From CAZQXD01 sp964597315 (GTDB lineage: Bacteria; Pseudomonadota; Gammaproteobacteria; Competibacterales; Competibacteraceae): a DNA stretch of 55,566 bases. The DNA is taken from positions 1 to 55,566 of the forward strand of contig CAZQXD010000025.1 of assembly GCA_964597315.1 (NCBI GenBank). The letters run 5' to 3'. The stretch's first letter is position 1. Each line of letters opens with the position of its first letter. A program made the position numbers and the translations under genes. Positions 7,506 to 17,331 of the stretch are shown in pieces. Below the pieces are notes generated by a model. That model searched no databases and had not been told where the DNA came from. It saw nothing but the letters and a program-made list of their open reading frames with translations.

Positions 7506-9638
7506 CTACGGCCCCTCGGCAAGCAACCCAAAGCGCCGGTCATACAAACCCGGCACTCTCTGCGCGTATAGATCAGGCAATAATAGTTCTTCCACATCCC
7601 CCGCGGCCAGCAGGGACCGTAACTGATGTTCCGGCAACGACACCGTATAACGCTGCAACCGCCGTCCCAGCCCCCGGCTCAGCCCTTGCGCTTTGACGGC
7701 TTCGATCAACTGCCTGGCCCGCTCGTCGTGCCATACCAGCACCGGCCGGTAGCCGGACTCCTGGACCAGTCGAAACCGGGACGCCGCCGTTCGGAACTGG
7801 AACGCCTGCTGCCGGGCGTCCTGGCACAGCAGGGGCAGGATGCCCTCCGCATCGTGGTCGTTAACCTGGGCATAAAACGACTCAAAATAGCGACCAAACA
7901 TCGCCGGGTCGGTCAGCTCGGGGGGACCGGCGGCCAGCAGTTCCCGGGCCGCCTGCTCGGCTTTCCGCAACAGGCCCGCCGGGGCCGGCTTGGGAGGATT
8001 GAACACCACCACCCGGCCTAGGCCCGGCAGCCGCCCCTCCCGGTTGCAACGGCCGGCGGCTTGGGCGATGGAGTCCAAGCCTGCAAAAGCCCGGTAAACC
8101 AGAGGAAAGTCCAGGTCCACGCCGGCTTCCACCAATTGGGTGCTGACCACCCGTAGCGGCCTATCTTGCCCCAGGGCCGCCTTGATGTCGGCGATCAGTT
8201 CGGAGCGGTGCTGGCCGCACATCAGCGCCGACAAATGACAGGTATCCTCGGGCAGCAGCTTGGCCAGGGTCCGGGCATCATCACGGCGGCCCACCACTAC
8301 CAGAACCCGATCATGGTCCAGCAGTTCCGTGGCTAAGTCTTCCCAGGTACGGGGAGTTCGGTCCCGAGGCCATTCCACCGTCACCCGCTGGAGTTCGCGG
8401 TATAGCCGCGCGGGTTCCGGGGCGATCTCATGGGCGCTTAGGCCCAGGGCCGGTTGGGTGGCGGTGGACAGCACCACGGTGACGCCGTAATGGTCCAGCA
8501 GTTGCCGCAAAACCTGACGGATCGGGTCCAGAAACTCGGGTGGCAATAACTGCGCTTCGTCCAGAATGATCACGCTGTCCACCAGATTGTGCAGCTTGCG
8601 GCAGCGGCCGGGGCGGGCGGCGTATAGGCTTTCAAACAACTGTACATTGGTGGTGACGACGATAGGTGCGTCCCAGTTCTCGGCAGCCAGCCGGGCGCGG
8701 GGAGTTTCCTTTTCGGAGTCCAGGTTGGAATGATGCTCCACCACGACCCTCTCGCCGAACACACCTCGCAGCACGTCGGCGGTCTGTTCGATGATGCTGG
8801 TATAGGGAATGGCATAGATCACCCGGCGTTTACCGTGCCGGTGGGCATGGTGCAGGGCGAAGGCCAGGCTGGAGAGCGTCTTGCCGCCGCCGGTGGGCAC
8901 GGTCAGGGAAAAACAGCCTGGTGGCTCCGCCGCTTTGGCGATACAGGCTTGCAGTATTCGGTGGCGAGCGGCCCTGACCGGGGTATCCGGTGTGCCGAAA
9001 CAGCGCTGCATATGGGCTTCGAACACCGGTAGCAGGGTCTCCAGATCGAGATATCCGCCCCGGTAGGCGGCCCGGCCTGGGTCCATAAACGCTTCGGTAT
9101 CCAGAAAATCGGCGTCCACTAAACAAGAGAACAACAGCCGCAGCCACAGATGCATACCGTCGGGATTGGAACAGACAGGCCGACTGGTGGGTGCTGTCGG
9201 CGCCAGAATGGCATCGGGAATGGCGGCGGCCAGGGCATCGTCCAATTCGGCACGTCGCTCCAGCCGCGACCGCAGAGCGGCGCCGCCTCCCTCCCAGTCG
9301 GGCAAGCCGGCGTGATGGCCAGCGATTAAATAGGCCAGCAATGGGCCAAAGCCCTTGAGCTGGTCCATGGCATGGATGGCGCCGGCGGTGGAATGGGGGG
9401 TGGAGTTGACCACCTCCAGATGGGCGTCGGGATGGTGATGGGAGCGCAGATAACGCTGGAAGCCGGGGCGATACTTGCCCAGATCATGCCAGAGACCAGC
9501 CAGGGCGGCCCAATCGGCGGCGCCGAAATGCTGAGCCGCCGTGGCGGCAAGCCGGGCTACCTCGTGCAGATGTTCCTCAAGCATATGCTCCTGAAGGGAG
9601 CCGTCTTCGGCGGGACGGAGATGGGCGAGATATTCCAT
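7506..9638 (-). CDS. cas3: CRISPR-associated nuclease-helicase Cas3 (type I-C)
   Basis: A 710-aa fused HD nuclease and superfamily 2 helicase. The HD motif is H51-D52 (LWHDLGK), with further histidines around 67-69 and 108-109. The helicase carries Walker A at 247-254 (VPTGGGKT), Walker B as DEAQ at 360-363 and motif III STATQPAL. It degrades DNA opened by Cascade. AAGGAG lies just before the ATG at 9638. It precedes the other cas genes but is separated from them by a terminator hairpin and a separate promoter. It ends with TAG. Confidence 0.97.
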   Translation of the reverse strand: MEYLAHLRPAEDGSLQEHMLEEHLHEVARLAATAAQHFGAADWAALAGLWHDLGKYRPGFQRYLRSHHHPDAHLEVVNSTPHSTAGAIHAMDQLKGFGPLLAYLIAGHHAGLPDWEGGGAALRSRLERRAELDDALAAAIPDAILAPTAPTSRPVCSNPDGMHLWLRLLFSCLVDADFLDTEAFMDPGRAAYRGGYLDLETLLPVFEAHMQRCFGTPDTPVRAARHRILQACIAKAAEPPGCFSLTVPTGGGKTLSSLAFALHHAHRHGKRRVIYAIPYTSIIEQTADVLRGVFGERVVVEHHSNLDSEKETPRARLAAENWDAPIVVTTNVQLFESLYAARPGRCRKLHNLVDSVIILDEAQLLPPEFLDPIRQVLRQLLDHYGVTVVLSTATQPALGLSAHEIAPEPARLYRELQRVTVEWPRDRTPRTWEDLATELLDHDRVLVVVGRRDDARTLAKLLPEDTCHLSALMCGQHRSELIADIKAALGQDRPLRVVSTQLVEAGVDLDFPLVYRAFAGLDSIAQAAGRCNREGRLPGLGRVVVFNPPKPAPAGLLRKAEQAARELLAAGPPELTDPAMFGRYFESFYAQVNDHDAEGILPLLCQDARQQAFQFRTAASRFRLVQESGYRPVLVWHDERARQLIEAVKAQGLSRGLGRRLQRYTVSLPEHQLRSLLAAGDVEELLLPDLYAQRVPGLYDRRFGLLAEGP

Positions 9639-9728
9639 GTTGACTCCTTGTCAAAGACCCCTGTCTTCTGTTTCCTCGGTGTCTATTCGGCCCAGTCGTC
9701 CAGGCATTGCGCCATTGCCCATAAACAA

Positions 9729-9752
9729 CCAGCCCCGCCGAAGCGGGGCTGG
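9729..9752 (-). terminator. Rho-independent terminator of the sucA-sucB-lpdA operon
   Basis: A perfect 10-bp stem CCAGCCCCGC / GCGGGGCTGG with a 4-nt loop lies 30 bp after the lpdA stop codon. On the minus strand it is followed by TTGTTTATG, a fair T-rich tail. The cas3 promoter must lie between it and 9638, but no clear -35/-10 pair is seen. Confidence 0.75.
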
Positions 9753-9781
9753 GAAGCCATCGTGACCGCTATTTGTCGATC

Positions 9782-11212
9782 TTATTTATTGATCTTGTGC
9801 AGCGCGATCCCGTGCACCGACAGGGCCGCCTCGTGGACGGCCTCATAGAGGGTGGGATGGCCGTGGATGGTGCGGGCTAGATCTTCGCTGCTGGCGTGGT
9901 ATTCCATGGCCAGCACCGCTTCCTGGATCAGTTCCGAGGCCATGGGACCGACGATATGGACCCCGAGCAGGCGATCGGTCTCGGCGTGGGCGATGACCTT
10001 GACCAGCCCCGCCGCTTGGTCCATGGCCTTGGCCCGGCCGTTGGCGGCGAAGGGGAAGTTGCCGGTTTTATAAGGCACTCCCTCGTGCTTGAGGGCCTGT
10101 TCGGTCTTGCCCACCCAGGCGATTTCAGGGTGGGTGTAGATGACCCAGGGAATGGCGTCGTAATTCATGTGGCCGGGTTTGCCGGCGATGATCTCCGCCA
10201 CCATGATGCCTTCCTCTGAGCCTTTATGGGCCAGCATCGGACCCCGCACCACGTCGCCGACGGCGTACACGCCGGGCAGAGGGGTGGCGCAGTGCTCATC
10301 CACGTGGATATAGCCCCGCTCATCCATCTCCAAGCCCACGGCCTCGTCCACCACCCCATCGGAGTTGGGACGGCGTCCTACGCAGACCAGCAGCTTGTCC
10401 ACCTTGATCTCATGCTCGCCGTCCTTGTCTTGGTATTGCACCGTGACCAGTTTCTTGGACTTTTTGGTGCCGGTGACCCGGGCGCCCAGGCGGATATCCA
10501 GCCCCTGCTTCTTGAACTGACGCAGGGCGTCCTTGGCGATCTGCTGGTCCACGGTCGCCAGGAAGTCCTCCATGGCCTCCAAAACCACGACCTCCTCGGC
10601 GCCCAGGCGTTTCCAGACGCTGCCCATTTCCAGGCCGATCACCCCGGCGCCGATGACGCCCAGGCGCTTGGGTACGTTACGGAAATCCAAGCCGCCGCTG
10701 GAGTCCACGATCATCTCCCCGTCCAGAGGGGCGGCGCCGATGTCGATGGGTCTGGAGCCGGTGGCGATGATCACATTGTCGGCATCCACCACCTGCTGTT
10801 TGCCGTCCTTGTCGGTGACTTGGACCTGGCTGTCCGGCAACAGCTTGCCCCGGCCCTTGAGCCAGGTGACGCCGTTGGCCTTGAACAGGGCGGCGATACC
10901 GCCGGTCAGGGACAGGACAATTTCCTCCTTGCGGGCCATCATCTGGTCCAGGTCCAGCTTCAGGCCGCTGACCGAGATACCGTGGTTTTCCATGCCGTCT
11001 TTGAGTTTTTGGTAGTGCTCGGACGACTCCAGCAGGGTTTTGGATGGGATACAGCCTACGTTCAGGCAAGTGCCTCCCAGAGCGGGTTCTCCCTTGAAGT
11101 TGATCCACTCTTCGACGCAAGCGGTTTCCAGACCCAACTGCGCGCAGCGGATCGCCGCGACATAGCCGGCGGGTCCTCCACCGATGACAACTACGTCGTA
11201 GGTTTTAGCCAT
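9782..11212 (-). CDS. lpdA: Dihydrolipoyl dehydrogenase (E3)
   Basis: A 476-aa FAD- and NAD-dependent disulfide oxidoreductase that reoxidises dihydrolipoamide of the 2-oxoglutarate dehydrogenase complex. Visible are the FAD-binding GGGPAGYVAA (11-20), the redox disulfide C49/C54 in GGTCLNVGCIPSK, the NAD-binding GAGVIGLEMGSV and the C-terminal HGHPTLYEAVHEA holding the catalytic His-Glu dyad. It follows sucB by 57 bp on the same strand, so it is the dedicated E3 of this complex; it may also serve others. Confidence 0.97.
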   Translation of the reverse strand: MAKTYDVVVIGGGPAGYVAAIRCAQLGLETACVEEWINFKGEPALGGTCLNVGCIPSKTLLESSEHYQKLKDGMENHGISVSGLKLDLDQMMARKEEIVLSLTGGIAALFKANGVTWLKGRGKLLPDSQVQVTDKDGKQQVVDADNVIIATGSRPIDIGAAPLDGEMIVDSSGGLDFRNVPKRLGVIGAGVIGLEMGSVWKRLGAEEVVVLEAMEDFLATVDQQIAKDALRQFKKQGLDIRLGARVTGTKKSKKLVTVQYQDKDGEHEIKVDKLLVCVGRRPNSDGVVDEAVGLEMDERGYIHVDEHCATPLPGVYAVGDVVRGPMLAHKGSEEGIMVAEIIAGKPGHMNYDAIPWVIYTHPEIAWVGKTEQALKHEGVPYKTGNFPFAANGRAKAMDQAAGLVKVIAHAETDRLLGVHIVGPMASELIQEAVLAMEYHASSEDLARTIHGHPTLYEAVHEAALSVHGIALHKINK

Positions 11213-11269
11213 GCTTTCCCCTCGTTGTTGCGGGCCGACCCGACGGGCCGGCCGGAGATGACGTGATGC

Positions 11270-12523
11270 TCAGACTTGCAGCAGCATGCGGGCGGGATCT
11301 TCGATGCCTTCCTTGATGGCCACCAGGAAAGTGACCGCCTCGCGGCCGTCGATGATTCGGTGATCATAAGAGTGGGCCAGGTACATCATCGGCCTGGCCA
11401 CCACCTGGCCGTTTTCCACCACTGCCCGGTCCATGGTCTTGTGCATCCCCAGGATGCCGCTTTGGGGCGGGTTGAGGATGGGGGTGGACATCAGGGAGCC
11501 GAATACCCCGCCGTTGGTGATGGTGAAGGTGCCGCCGGTCATTTCCTCGACGGTGATGCTGCCCTCCCGGGCGCGCTTGCCGAAATCGCCGATGGCTTTT
11601 TCAATATCCGCCAGACTCATCTGATCGGCATCCCGCAGGACAGGCACCAGTAGCCCCCGGGGCGAGGACACGGCGATGCCAATGTCATAATAGCCGTGGT
11701 AGATGATGTCATTGCCGTCGATGGAGCCGTTCACGGCCGGGTATTTCTTGAGGGCTTCCACCGCAGCCTTGACGAAAAAGGACATAAAGCCCAGCCGCAC
11801 CCCATGTTCCTTTTCGAACTTGTCCTTGTAGCGGGCGCGCAGGTCCATCACCGGCTTCATGTTCACCTCGTTGAAGGTGGTGAGCATGGCGGTGGTGTTT
11901 TTAGCCTGAAGCAGGCGTTCGGCGATGCGGGCCCGCAGCCGGGTCATGGGCACCCGCTGTTCGGTGCGCCCAGCCTTGTCCGGGGCCACGGGAGCGGCGG
12001 GCTTAGCGGTCTGGGGAGCCGGAGCCGGAGCTGGAGCCGGAGCTGGAGCGGCTTGGGGCTTGGCCGCCACCTCGCCGCCGCTACCGCCGGTTTCTATGAA
12101 GTTCAGCACATCAGCCTTGGTGACCCGGCCACCCTTGCCAGTGCCCTGGATCTTGCTGATGTCCAGTTGGTGCTCGGCCACTAGTCGGCGCACCGCCGGG
12201 GACAGGTTTTCCTCACTCGCCGCTTCGGTCTTGGCGGGTTCGGCCTCGGGCGCTTCGGCCTTGGCGGCGGGCGCTGCGGCGGCGCCATCCGCTTCAAGCA
12301 GGGCGATCACATCACCGGTGGTGACGGTTTCCCCGTCGCCGCGCTTGATCTCCCCCATGACCCCATCGGTGGGAGCCGGTATCTCCAGCACCACCTTGTC
12401 GGTTTCCAGGTCTACCAGATTCTCGTCACGCTTGACGGCGTCACCGGGCTTTTTGTGCCAGGACACCAGGGTCGCGTCGGCCACGGATTCCGGAAGAGTA
12501 GGGACTTTTACTTCTATGCTCAT
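11270..12523 (-). CDS. sucB: Dihydrolipoyllysine succinyltransferase (E2 of 2-oxoglutarate dehydrogenase)
   Basis: A 417-aa E2 with domains in the usual order: a lipoyl domain (about 1-78) with lipoylated K43 in ETDKVVLEIP, an Ala/Pro-rich linker, a peripheral subunit-binding domain (LSPAVRRLVAEH), a second Ala-Pro linker with alternating AP residues, and the catalytic domain ending with the HSYDHRIIDGRE active-site motif. It transfers succinyl groups from E1 to CoA in the TCA cycle. It sits 31 bp after sucA on the same strand. Confidence 0.97.
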   Translation of the reverse strand: MSIEVKVPTLPESVADATLVSWHKKPGDAVKRDENLVDLETDKVVLEIPAPTDGVMGEIKRGDGETVTTGDVIALLEADGAAAAPAAKAEAPEAEPAKTEAASEENLSPAVRRLVAEHQLDISKIQGTGKGGRVTKADVLNFIETGGSGGEVAAKPQAAPAPAPAPAPAPQTAKPAAPVAPDKAGRTEQRVPMTRLRARIAERLLQAKNTTAMLTTFNEVNMKPVMDLRARYKDKFEKEHGVRLGFMSFFVKAAVEALKKYPAVNGSIDGNDIIYHGYYDIGIAVSSPRGLLVPVLRDADQMSLADIEKAIGDFGKRAREGSITVEEMTGGTFTITNGGVFGSLMSTPILNPPQSGILGMHKTMDRAVVENGQVVARPMMYLAHSYDHRIIDGREAVTFLVAIKEGIEDPARMLLQV

Positions 12524-12554
12524 TCTTTACTTTCCCTTCGCTTGGCTTGAATGG

Positions 12555-15383
12555 TTATTGGCCCAGGGCTTCGTTGACCAGAGCACGTTGCTGCTCCACA
12601 TGTACGCTGTGGTAACCCACCGCCGGAGAAGCCGACGCCGCGCGTCCGGCGTACAGCACCTCCTGCTTGGAGCCTAGGGGTTCTTTCAGATGGTGGAGAA
12701 TCTGATACCAGGCCCCCTGGTTACGGGGTTCCTCTTGGCACCAGACCAGGTCCTTCATCTTGGGGTAGCGTTTCAGCTCCTCTTCATAGCGTACGTGGGG
12801 AAACGGATACTGTTGCTCGACGCGGATGATGGCCACATTATCCAGCCCCCGCTCCCGGCGCATTTCCAGCAGATCGTAATAGACCTTGCCACTACAACAG
12901 ACCAGTCGGTTCACTTTCTTGGGGTTAATGTCGTCGATCTCGGAAATAATAGTCTGGAAGCCACCCTGGGACAGGTCTTCCAGGGTGTTGACGGCCAACT
13001 TGTGGCGCAGCAGGCTTTTGGGGGTCATGACGATCAGCGGCTTGCGGAAGTGCCGCTTCATCTGTCGGCGGAGCATATGAAAAGCTTGAGCCGGGGTGGA
13101 AGGCACGCAGACCTGGATATTGTGCTCGGCGCACAGTTGCAGATACCGCTCCAGACGGGCCGAGGAATGCTCGGGACCCTGACCCTCGTAGCCGTGGGGC
13201 AGCAGCATCACCAGACCGCAGAACCGGCCCCACTTGGCCTCGCCGGAGGTGATGAACTGGTCGATGACTACCTGTGCGCCGTTGGCGAAGTCGCCGAACT
13301 GGCCCTCCCAGATGGTCAGCCCATTGGGTTCGGCCAGGCTGTAGCCATACTCGAAGCCCAATACCGCCTCCTCGGACAGAATGGAGTCGATGACGATGAA
13401 CAGGGGTTGATCGTCGTAGAGGTTCATTAGCGGCACATACGTGCTGCCGTCCTTGGAGGAGTGTAGGGCCGCGTGGCGGTGAAAGAACGTGCCCCGGCCG
13501 CAATCCTGGCCAGAGATCCGTACCTGAAAGCCCTCCTTGAGTAGAGTGGCGTAGGCCAGATTCTCGGCAAAGCCCCAGTCTAGGGCCAGGGCGCCGGCGG
13601 CCATCTTGCGGCGATCGTCCATGATCTTGGCCACTCGGGGATGCATCTCGAAACCCTCGGGCAAGCTCAGCATCCGCTCGCTCAGGGCCTGGATGGTCTC
13701 CACCGAAACGGCAGTGTCCACCGGTGCATCCCAGTTCTCATGCTTGAGTTTGGACCAGTCCACAGCGTAGGGGGCATGGACATTGGTAAGAATGGGCCGG
13801 GCCACATGCTCGCCGGCGTCCAGCTTGGCGCGATACTCGTCGATCATGGCCCTGGGGGTATCGGCGTCGATCACCCCCGCGTTGGTTAGTTGCTGTCCGT
13901 AAAGGGTGGCGGCGGTGGGTCGGGCCTTGATCTTTTTGTACATCATCGGCTGGGTGACCGAAGGCTCATCGGCCTCGTTATGGCCGTGGCGGCGGTAGCA
14001 GACCAGGTCGATGACCACATCCTTGCCGAACTGCAAACGGTACTCCAGGGCCAGCCGGGTCACGAACAGCACCGCCTCCGGGTCGTCGCCGTTGACATGG
14101 AAGATGGGGGACTGAACCATCTTGGCCACGTCGGTACAGTACAGGCTGGAGCGGGCATCCAAAGGATTGCTGGTGGTGAAGCCCACCTGGTTGTTGATCA
14201 CGATATGCACGGTGCCGCCGGTGCGGTAGCCGCGCACTTGGGAGAATTGCAGCCCTTCTAGGATCACCCCCTGGCCGGCGAAGGCGGCGTCGCCATGGAT
14301 CAGCACCGGCATGCACTCCCCGAAAGGCAGGCTGTCGCGACCGTCCCGGCGGCGCTCCAGGCGGGCGCGCACCGACCCCTCCACCACCGGATTGACGATC
14401 TCCAGGTGGGACGGATTGAAGGACAGGGCCAGATGCACCGGGCCGCCGGGGGTTTCCACGTCGGAGGAGAAGCCCATGTGATACTTGACGTCGCCGGAAC
14501 TGGAGTCCGGGTGGCGGCGGCGGCCGGCGAATTCCTCGAACAACTCGGCGGGGGATTTGCCGATCACATTGACCAGCACATTGAGGCGGCCCCGGTGAGC
14601 CATACCGATGACGATTTCCTTGGTTCCAGCAGCGCCGGCCCCCTGGATCAGTTCATCCATCAGGGGGATCAGGCTATCGCCCCCCTCTAGGGAGAAGCGC
14701 TTCTGGCCCACGTATTTGGTGTGCAGGTATTTCTCCAGGCCCTCGGCGGCCACCAGTCCTTGCAGCAGCCAGCGCCGTTCGTCGACGCTCAGACCCAGAC
14801 GGGCGCGCTGGCCCTCCAAACGGGCCTGAATCCAGCGCTTCTCCTCAGTCTGGGTGATATGCATGTACTCGGCGCCGATATTGCCGGTATACACCTCGCG
14901 GATCAGGGACAGGATCTCCCGCAAAGGTAATTGGGAGGGTTTGCCGGGGGCGAGCAGGGAGCCGACATTGAACACCGTGTCCATATCGGCTTCGGACAAA
15001 TGATGATAGCCGGGGTCCAGGTCGGGCACCGTGGGGCGTTCCCGCAGATCCAGGGGGTCCAGGCTAGCGGCCTGATGGCCCCGGGTGCGGTAGGCGTTGA
15101 TGATCCGCAGCACCGAGGCTTGTTTCTCGGCGGCCTGGGGGCTGAGAGCTGCGCCCGCCACGGCGACCGGGTGCTGACGGGCCAGGTCGGCGAAGGAGGC
15201 GCGAATCGGGCCGTGGGCCACGTCCTGGCCGCCCTTGCCGTCTTGCAGGCCGCGAAAAAAGGTCTGCCAATTGTCGCTGACCGAGTTGGGGTCTTGTAGA
15301 AAAGCTTCGTATAGCTCCTCGATAAAAGCGCCATTGCTGCCCAGTTGCGATGTCTGTCGGAATTGTTCGATGAGCGTACTCAT
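12555..15383 (-). CDS. sucA: 2-oxoglutarate dehydrogenase E1
   Basis: A 942-aa thiamine-diphosphate enzyme that decarboxylates 2-oxoglutarate and passes the succinyl group to SucB. Visible are the N-terminal E2-binding segment, MAHRGRLNVLVNV, the ThDP-binding HGDAAFAGQG region and the conserved RRHGHNEADEP segment. The chosen start is the ATG at 15383 (MSTLIEQFRQ), with GGAGG 13 nt upstream; the frame stays open 18 codons further but without family similarity. It heads the sucA-sucB-lpdA operon. No sdh genes lie upstream here, unlike the enterobacterial order. Confidence 0.97.
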   Translation of the reverse strand: MSTLIEQFRQTSQLGSNGAFIEELYEAFLQDPNSVSDNWQTFFRGLQDGKGGQDVAHGPIRASFADLARQHPVAVAGAALSPQAAEKQASVLRIINAYRTRGHQAASLDPLDLRERPTVPDLDPGYHHLSEADMDTVFNVGSLLAPGKPSQLPLREILSLIREVYTGNIGAEYMHITQTEEKRWIQARLEGQRARLGLSVDERRWLLQGLVAAEGLEKYLHTKYVGQKRFSLEGGDSLIPLMDELIQGAGAAGTKEIVIGMAHRGRLNVLVNVIGKSPAELFEEFAGRRRHPDSSSGDVKYHMGFSSDVETPGGPVHLALSFNPSHLEIVNPVVEGSVRARLERRRDGRDSLPFGECMPVLIHGDAAFAGQGVILEGLQFSQVRGYRTGGTVHIVINNQVGFTTSNPLDARSSLYCTDVAKMVQSPIFHVNGDDPEAVLFVTRLALEYRLQFGKDVVIDLVCYRRHGHNEADEPSVTQPMMYKKIKARPTAATLYGQQLTNAGVIDADTPRAMIDEYRAKLDAGEHVARPILTNVHAPYAVDWSKLKHENWDAPVDTAVSVETIQALSERMLSLPEGFEMHPRVAKIMDDRRKMAAGALALDWGFAENLAYATLLKEGFQVRISGQDCGRGTFFHRHAALHSSKDGSTYVPLMNLYDDQPLFIVIDSILSEEAVLGFEYGYSLAEPNGLTIWEGQFGDFANGAQVVIDQFITSGEAKWGRFCGLVMLLPHGYEGQGPEHSSARLERYLQLCAEHNIQVCVPSTPAQAFHMLRRQMKRHFRKPLIVMTPKSLLRHKLAVNTLEDLSQGGFQTIISEIDDINPKKVNRLVCCSGKVYYDLLEMRRERGLDNVAIIRVEQQYPFPHVRYEEELKRYPKMKDLVWCQEEPRNQGAWYQILHHLKEPLGSKQEVLYAGRAASASPAVGYHSVHVEQQRALVNEALGQ

Positions 15384-16005
15384 TGGCTTTGGATTGCCTC
15401 CCGGTTGTTGAAGCCATCCCGCGATGACCCGCCGCAAAATACGGTTCTGCGGGTATTGCCGGCGCCGCCGGTGCTGTCAGGAAGATAAAGCGATCCGGCG
15501 GGCCGCTGGGGGCTTGTAGCCGGAATGTACTGAATTAGAGTAGCCGATGTGACGAAGCCGAGGCTTGAAAAATAGGTTCCCGGGGTCGAATGGCGGCTCG
15601 GCATCGCTCAGTCGGCACCCGTGGTGGTGGGGCGGAAGCGTAAAGAGGCTGCCGTCGGTGGTAGGGATTGCCGCGACCGCTGGGGTGGGGCGGTATCCAC
15701 TGAGAAGCGCGCCACCGGTTCGTGGCCTTGGGCAGCGCCGCCCGGGCGCTCACAGAGTATGCTTAAGGTGTCCACTGCTAGCATCGCCAAAGGAACGTCT
15801 GACCCCACGGTGCAAGAATGGGTGCGAATTCTAATGTTTTGCTAGCGTCCCGTCTATGAGTAGGGTTATTTCCGTGGACCGCCCGCCGTAGGCCATCTAA
15901 GCCGTTGATGGGGCGCGACGGGTGTACTACAAAACGGATTCAACCGTATTTCGCGCTAGGTTCTTATATAGTATCGGTGTATTCAGCGAGTAGAGGAGGA
16001 TGTCC
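15384..16005. other. Intergenic region between sucA and the ROK-like gene
   Basis: About 620 bp with no supported gene on either strand. It must hold the promoter of sucA (minus) and of the sugar cluster (plus). On the plus strand TATATAGTAT at about 15965-15974 could provide a -10 for the short reading frame at 16006. No strong hairpin or RNA gene was recognised. Confidence 0.4.
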
Positions 16006-16047
16006 ATGGCTATTGTCCGGCGCCCCAAAGCCCCCATCCGATCGTGA
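16006..16047 (+). CDS. Possible 13-aa leader peptide upstream of the ROK-like kinase
   Basis: ATG at 16006 has the strongest ribosome site of this region (GAGGAGG, about 5 nt away) but its frame is only 13 codons and ends TGA at 16045-16047. That stop overlaps the GTG at 16044 in a GTGA arrangement, typical of translational coupling. The next gene itself has no good ribosome site. It is either a coupling leader peptide or the remains of the true N-terminus after a frameshift. Confidence 0.4.
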   Translation: MAIVRRPKAPIRS

Positions 16048-17294
16048 GCGGGGTCATGAGCTCGCCGTTGCCGGTAGTCTGCCTGAGCCTGGGCGGCACC
16101 AAGCTGGATCTGGGCGCCTTGACCCGCGACGGCGCCTACCTGGCCTCCGCCGAAATTCATTGGCGAGACCGGCCAGCCTTTGCCGGGCTGATGGATAACG
16201 CCGACGGAGCGCGGTTCTGTGACGCCTTGCTAGCGGAGATCGAGGGCTTTCTGCTCCGCAACGGCTATCAACTGCATCAGGTGGGCACCATCGGCCTGCC
16301 GTTTCCCGGACCCTGCCGGGACGGCCTCTGGTACTCCAATAATCTGGTGCGGGCGTTTCGCAACGGCCTGCCCTTCGAGCAGGGCATGACCGCCGCCCTG
16401 GTTCGACGGCTGGGTGGCGGACCCCTGCCCGGGGTGCGGGTGCTGGGGGATGCCCAGTGTGACGCCGCCGGAGAGCTGCGCCATCCCCTGGGCCGGTTAC
16501 TGGATACGACCCAACCCGCCACGGTGCTGAATCTAGCCACCGGCATCGCCGCCGGTTTTGTCAGCCGGGGCCGCTTGTTGCTCACCGACGACCAGTTCCG
16601 GGAGCAGGTGGACCCCGGCTACGACGCCGGGGCCGGGCAATTGGGGCGGCATCTCTGGTATTACCCGGCGGAGGGGTGCTGGCGTCATCACTTCCAGCCC
16701 GGAGGCGGCATTCCCTTGGTGAAGGAGCAGGCCATCCGTATGACCGAGCGCCTGTCCGGGCCGGCTCTAGCGGCGCGGCTGCTGTTGCTGCTGGGTCGGC
16801 GCGGGCTGCTGCCCAAGCGGGAACACTGGCGGGACTCAACCGTCACTCCCGCCGATGTGGAGCAGTTGTACCGGACCATCGAGGCTCTGGACCCGGAGCG
16901 GCATTCAGCCCGGGCCGCCCAGGTGGCCCGGGCCGCCGCCCGACCCGTAGCCGGGGCGGTGTTGGGTTGGGCCGACCGGGTCTATCACGGGGGTGTCCCC
17001 GCCGCCGCCGCCCTTTGCCTGGGCCAGTTCGCCCGGGAAATCGGCGCCGAACTGGCGGCGGCCCTGGCCGCCTGGCTGGCGGCCCCCGGTTGGGCGCCTT
17101 TCGGAGCGCATATCGTGCTGACCGGCGGGGTGGGTATTCGCTTTCTGGCCGCTTCGGACGGCGTGACTGGCAGGTGTTTTATTGAGTCCCTGACAGCGGG
17201 TCTGCCCCCCGGTAGCCGGGTGGAGCGGTCGCGGTTGCTGCGGGCGGCGGAGCGGGAGAGTTATATTTTTCTGGAACCGGAGTCCCGCCCATAA
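16044..17294 (+). CDS. ROK-family sugar-kinase-like protein
   Basis: A 416-aa protein with the layout of ROK sugar kinases or regulators: phosphate loop VCLSLGGTKLDLG near residues 11-23, GLPFPGPC, a GDAQCDAAGE segment in place of the usual NDANAAALGE, LNLATGIAAGFV for the phosphate-2 loop, and LTGGVG near the C-terminus. The classical zinc motif CxCGxxGC is not recognisable, and the D of DIGGT is replaced, so activity is uncertain. It faces the beta-galactosidase tail to tail and probably belongs to the same galactoside cluster. The start may be GTG 16044 or ATG 16056; coupling to the leader frame favours 16044. Confidence 0.6.
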   Translation: MSGVMSSPLPVVCLSLGGTKLDLGALTRDGAYLASAEIHWRDRPAFAGLMDNADGARFCDALLAEIEGFLLRNGYQLHQVGTIGLPFPGPCRDGLWYSNNLVRAFRNGLPFEQGMTAALVRRLGGGPLPGVRVLGDAQCDAAGELRHPLGRLLDTTQPATVLNLATGIAAGFVSRGRLLLTDDQFREQVDPGYDAGAGQLGRHLWYYPAEGCWRHHFQPGGGIPLVKEQAIRMTERLSGPALAARLLLLLGRRGLLPKREHWRDSTVTPADVEQLYRTIEALDPERHSARAAQVARAAARPVAGAVLGWADRVYHGGVPAAAALCLGQFAREIGAELAAALAAWLAAPGWAPFGAHIVLTGGVGIRFLAASDGVTGRCFIESLTAGLPPGSRVERSRLLRAAERESYIFLEPESRP

Positions 17295-17331
17295 GGGCTG
17301 TATAGCCGTGTTGTTCAGCCAGGGTCGGTGG

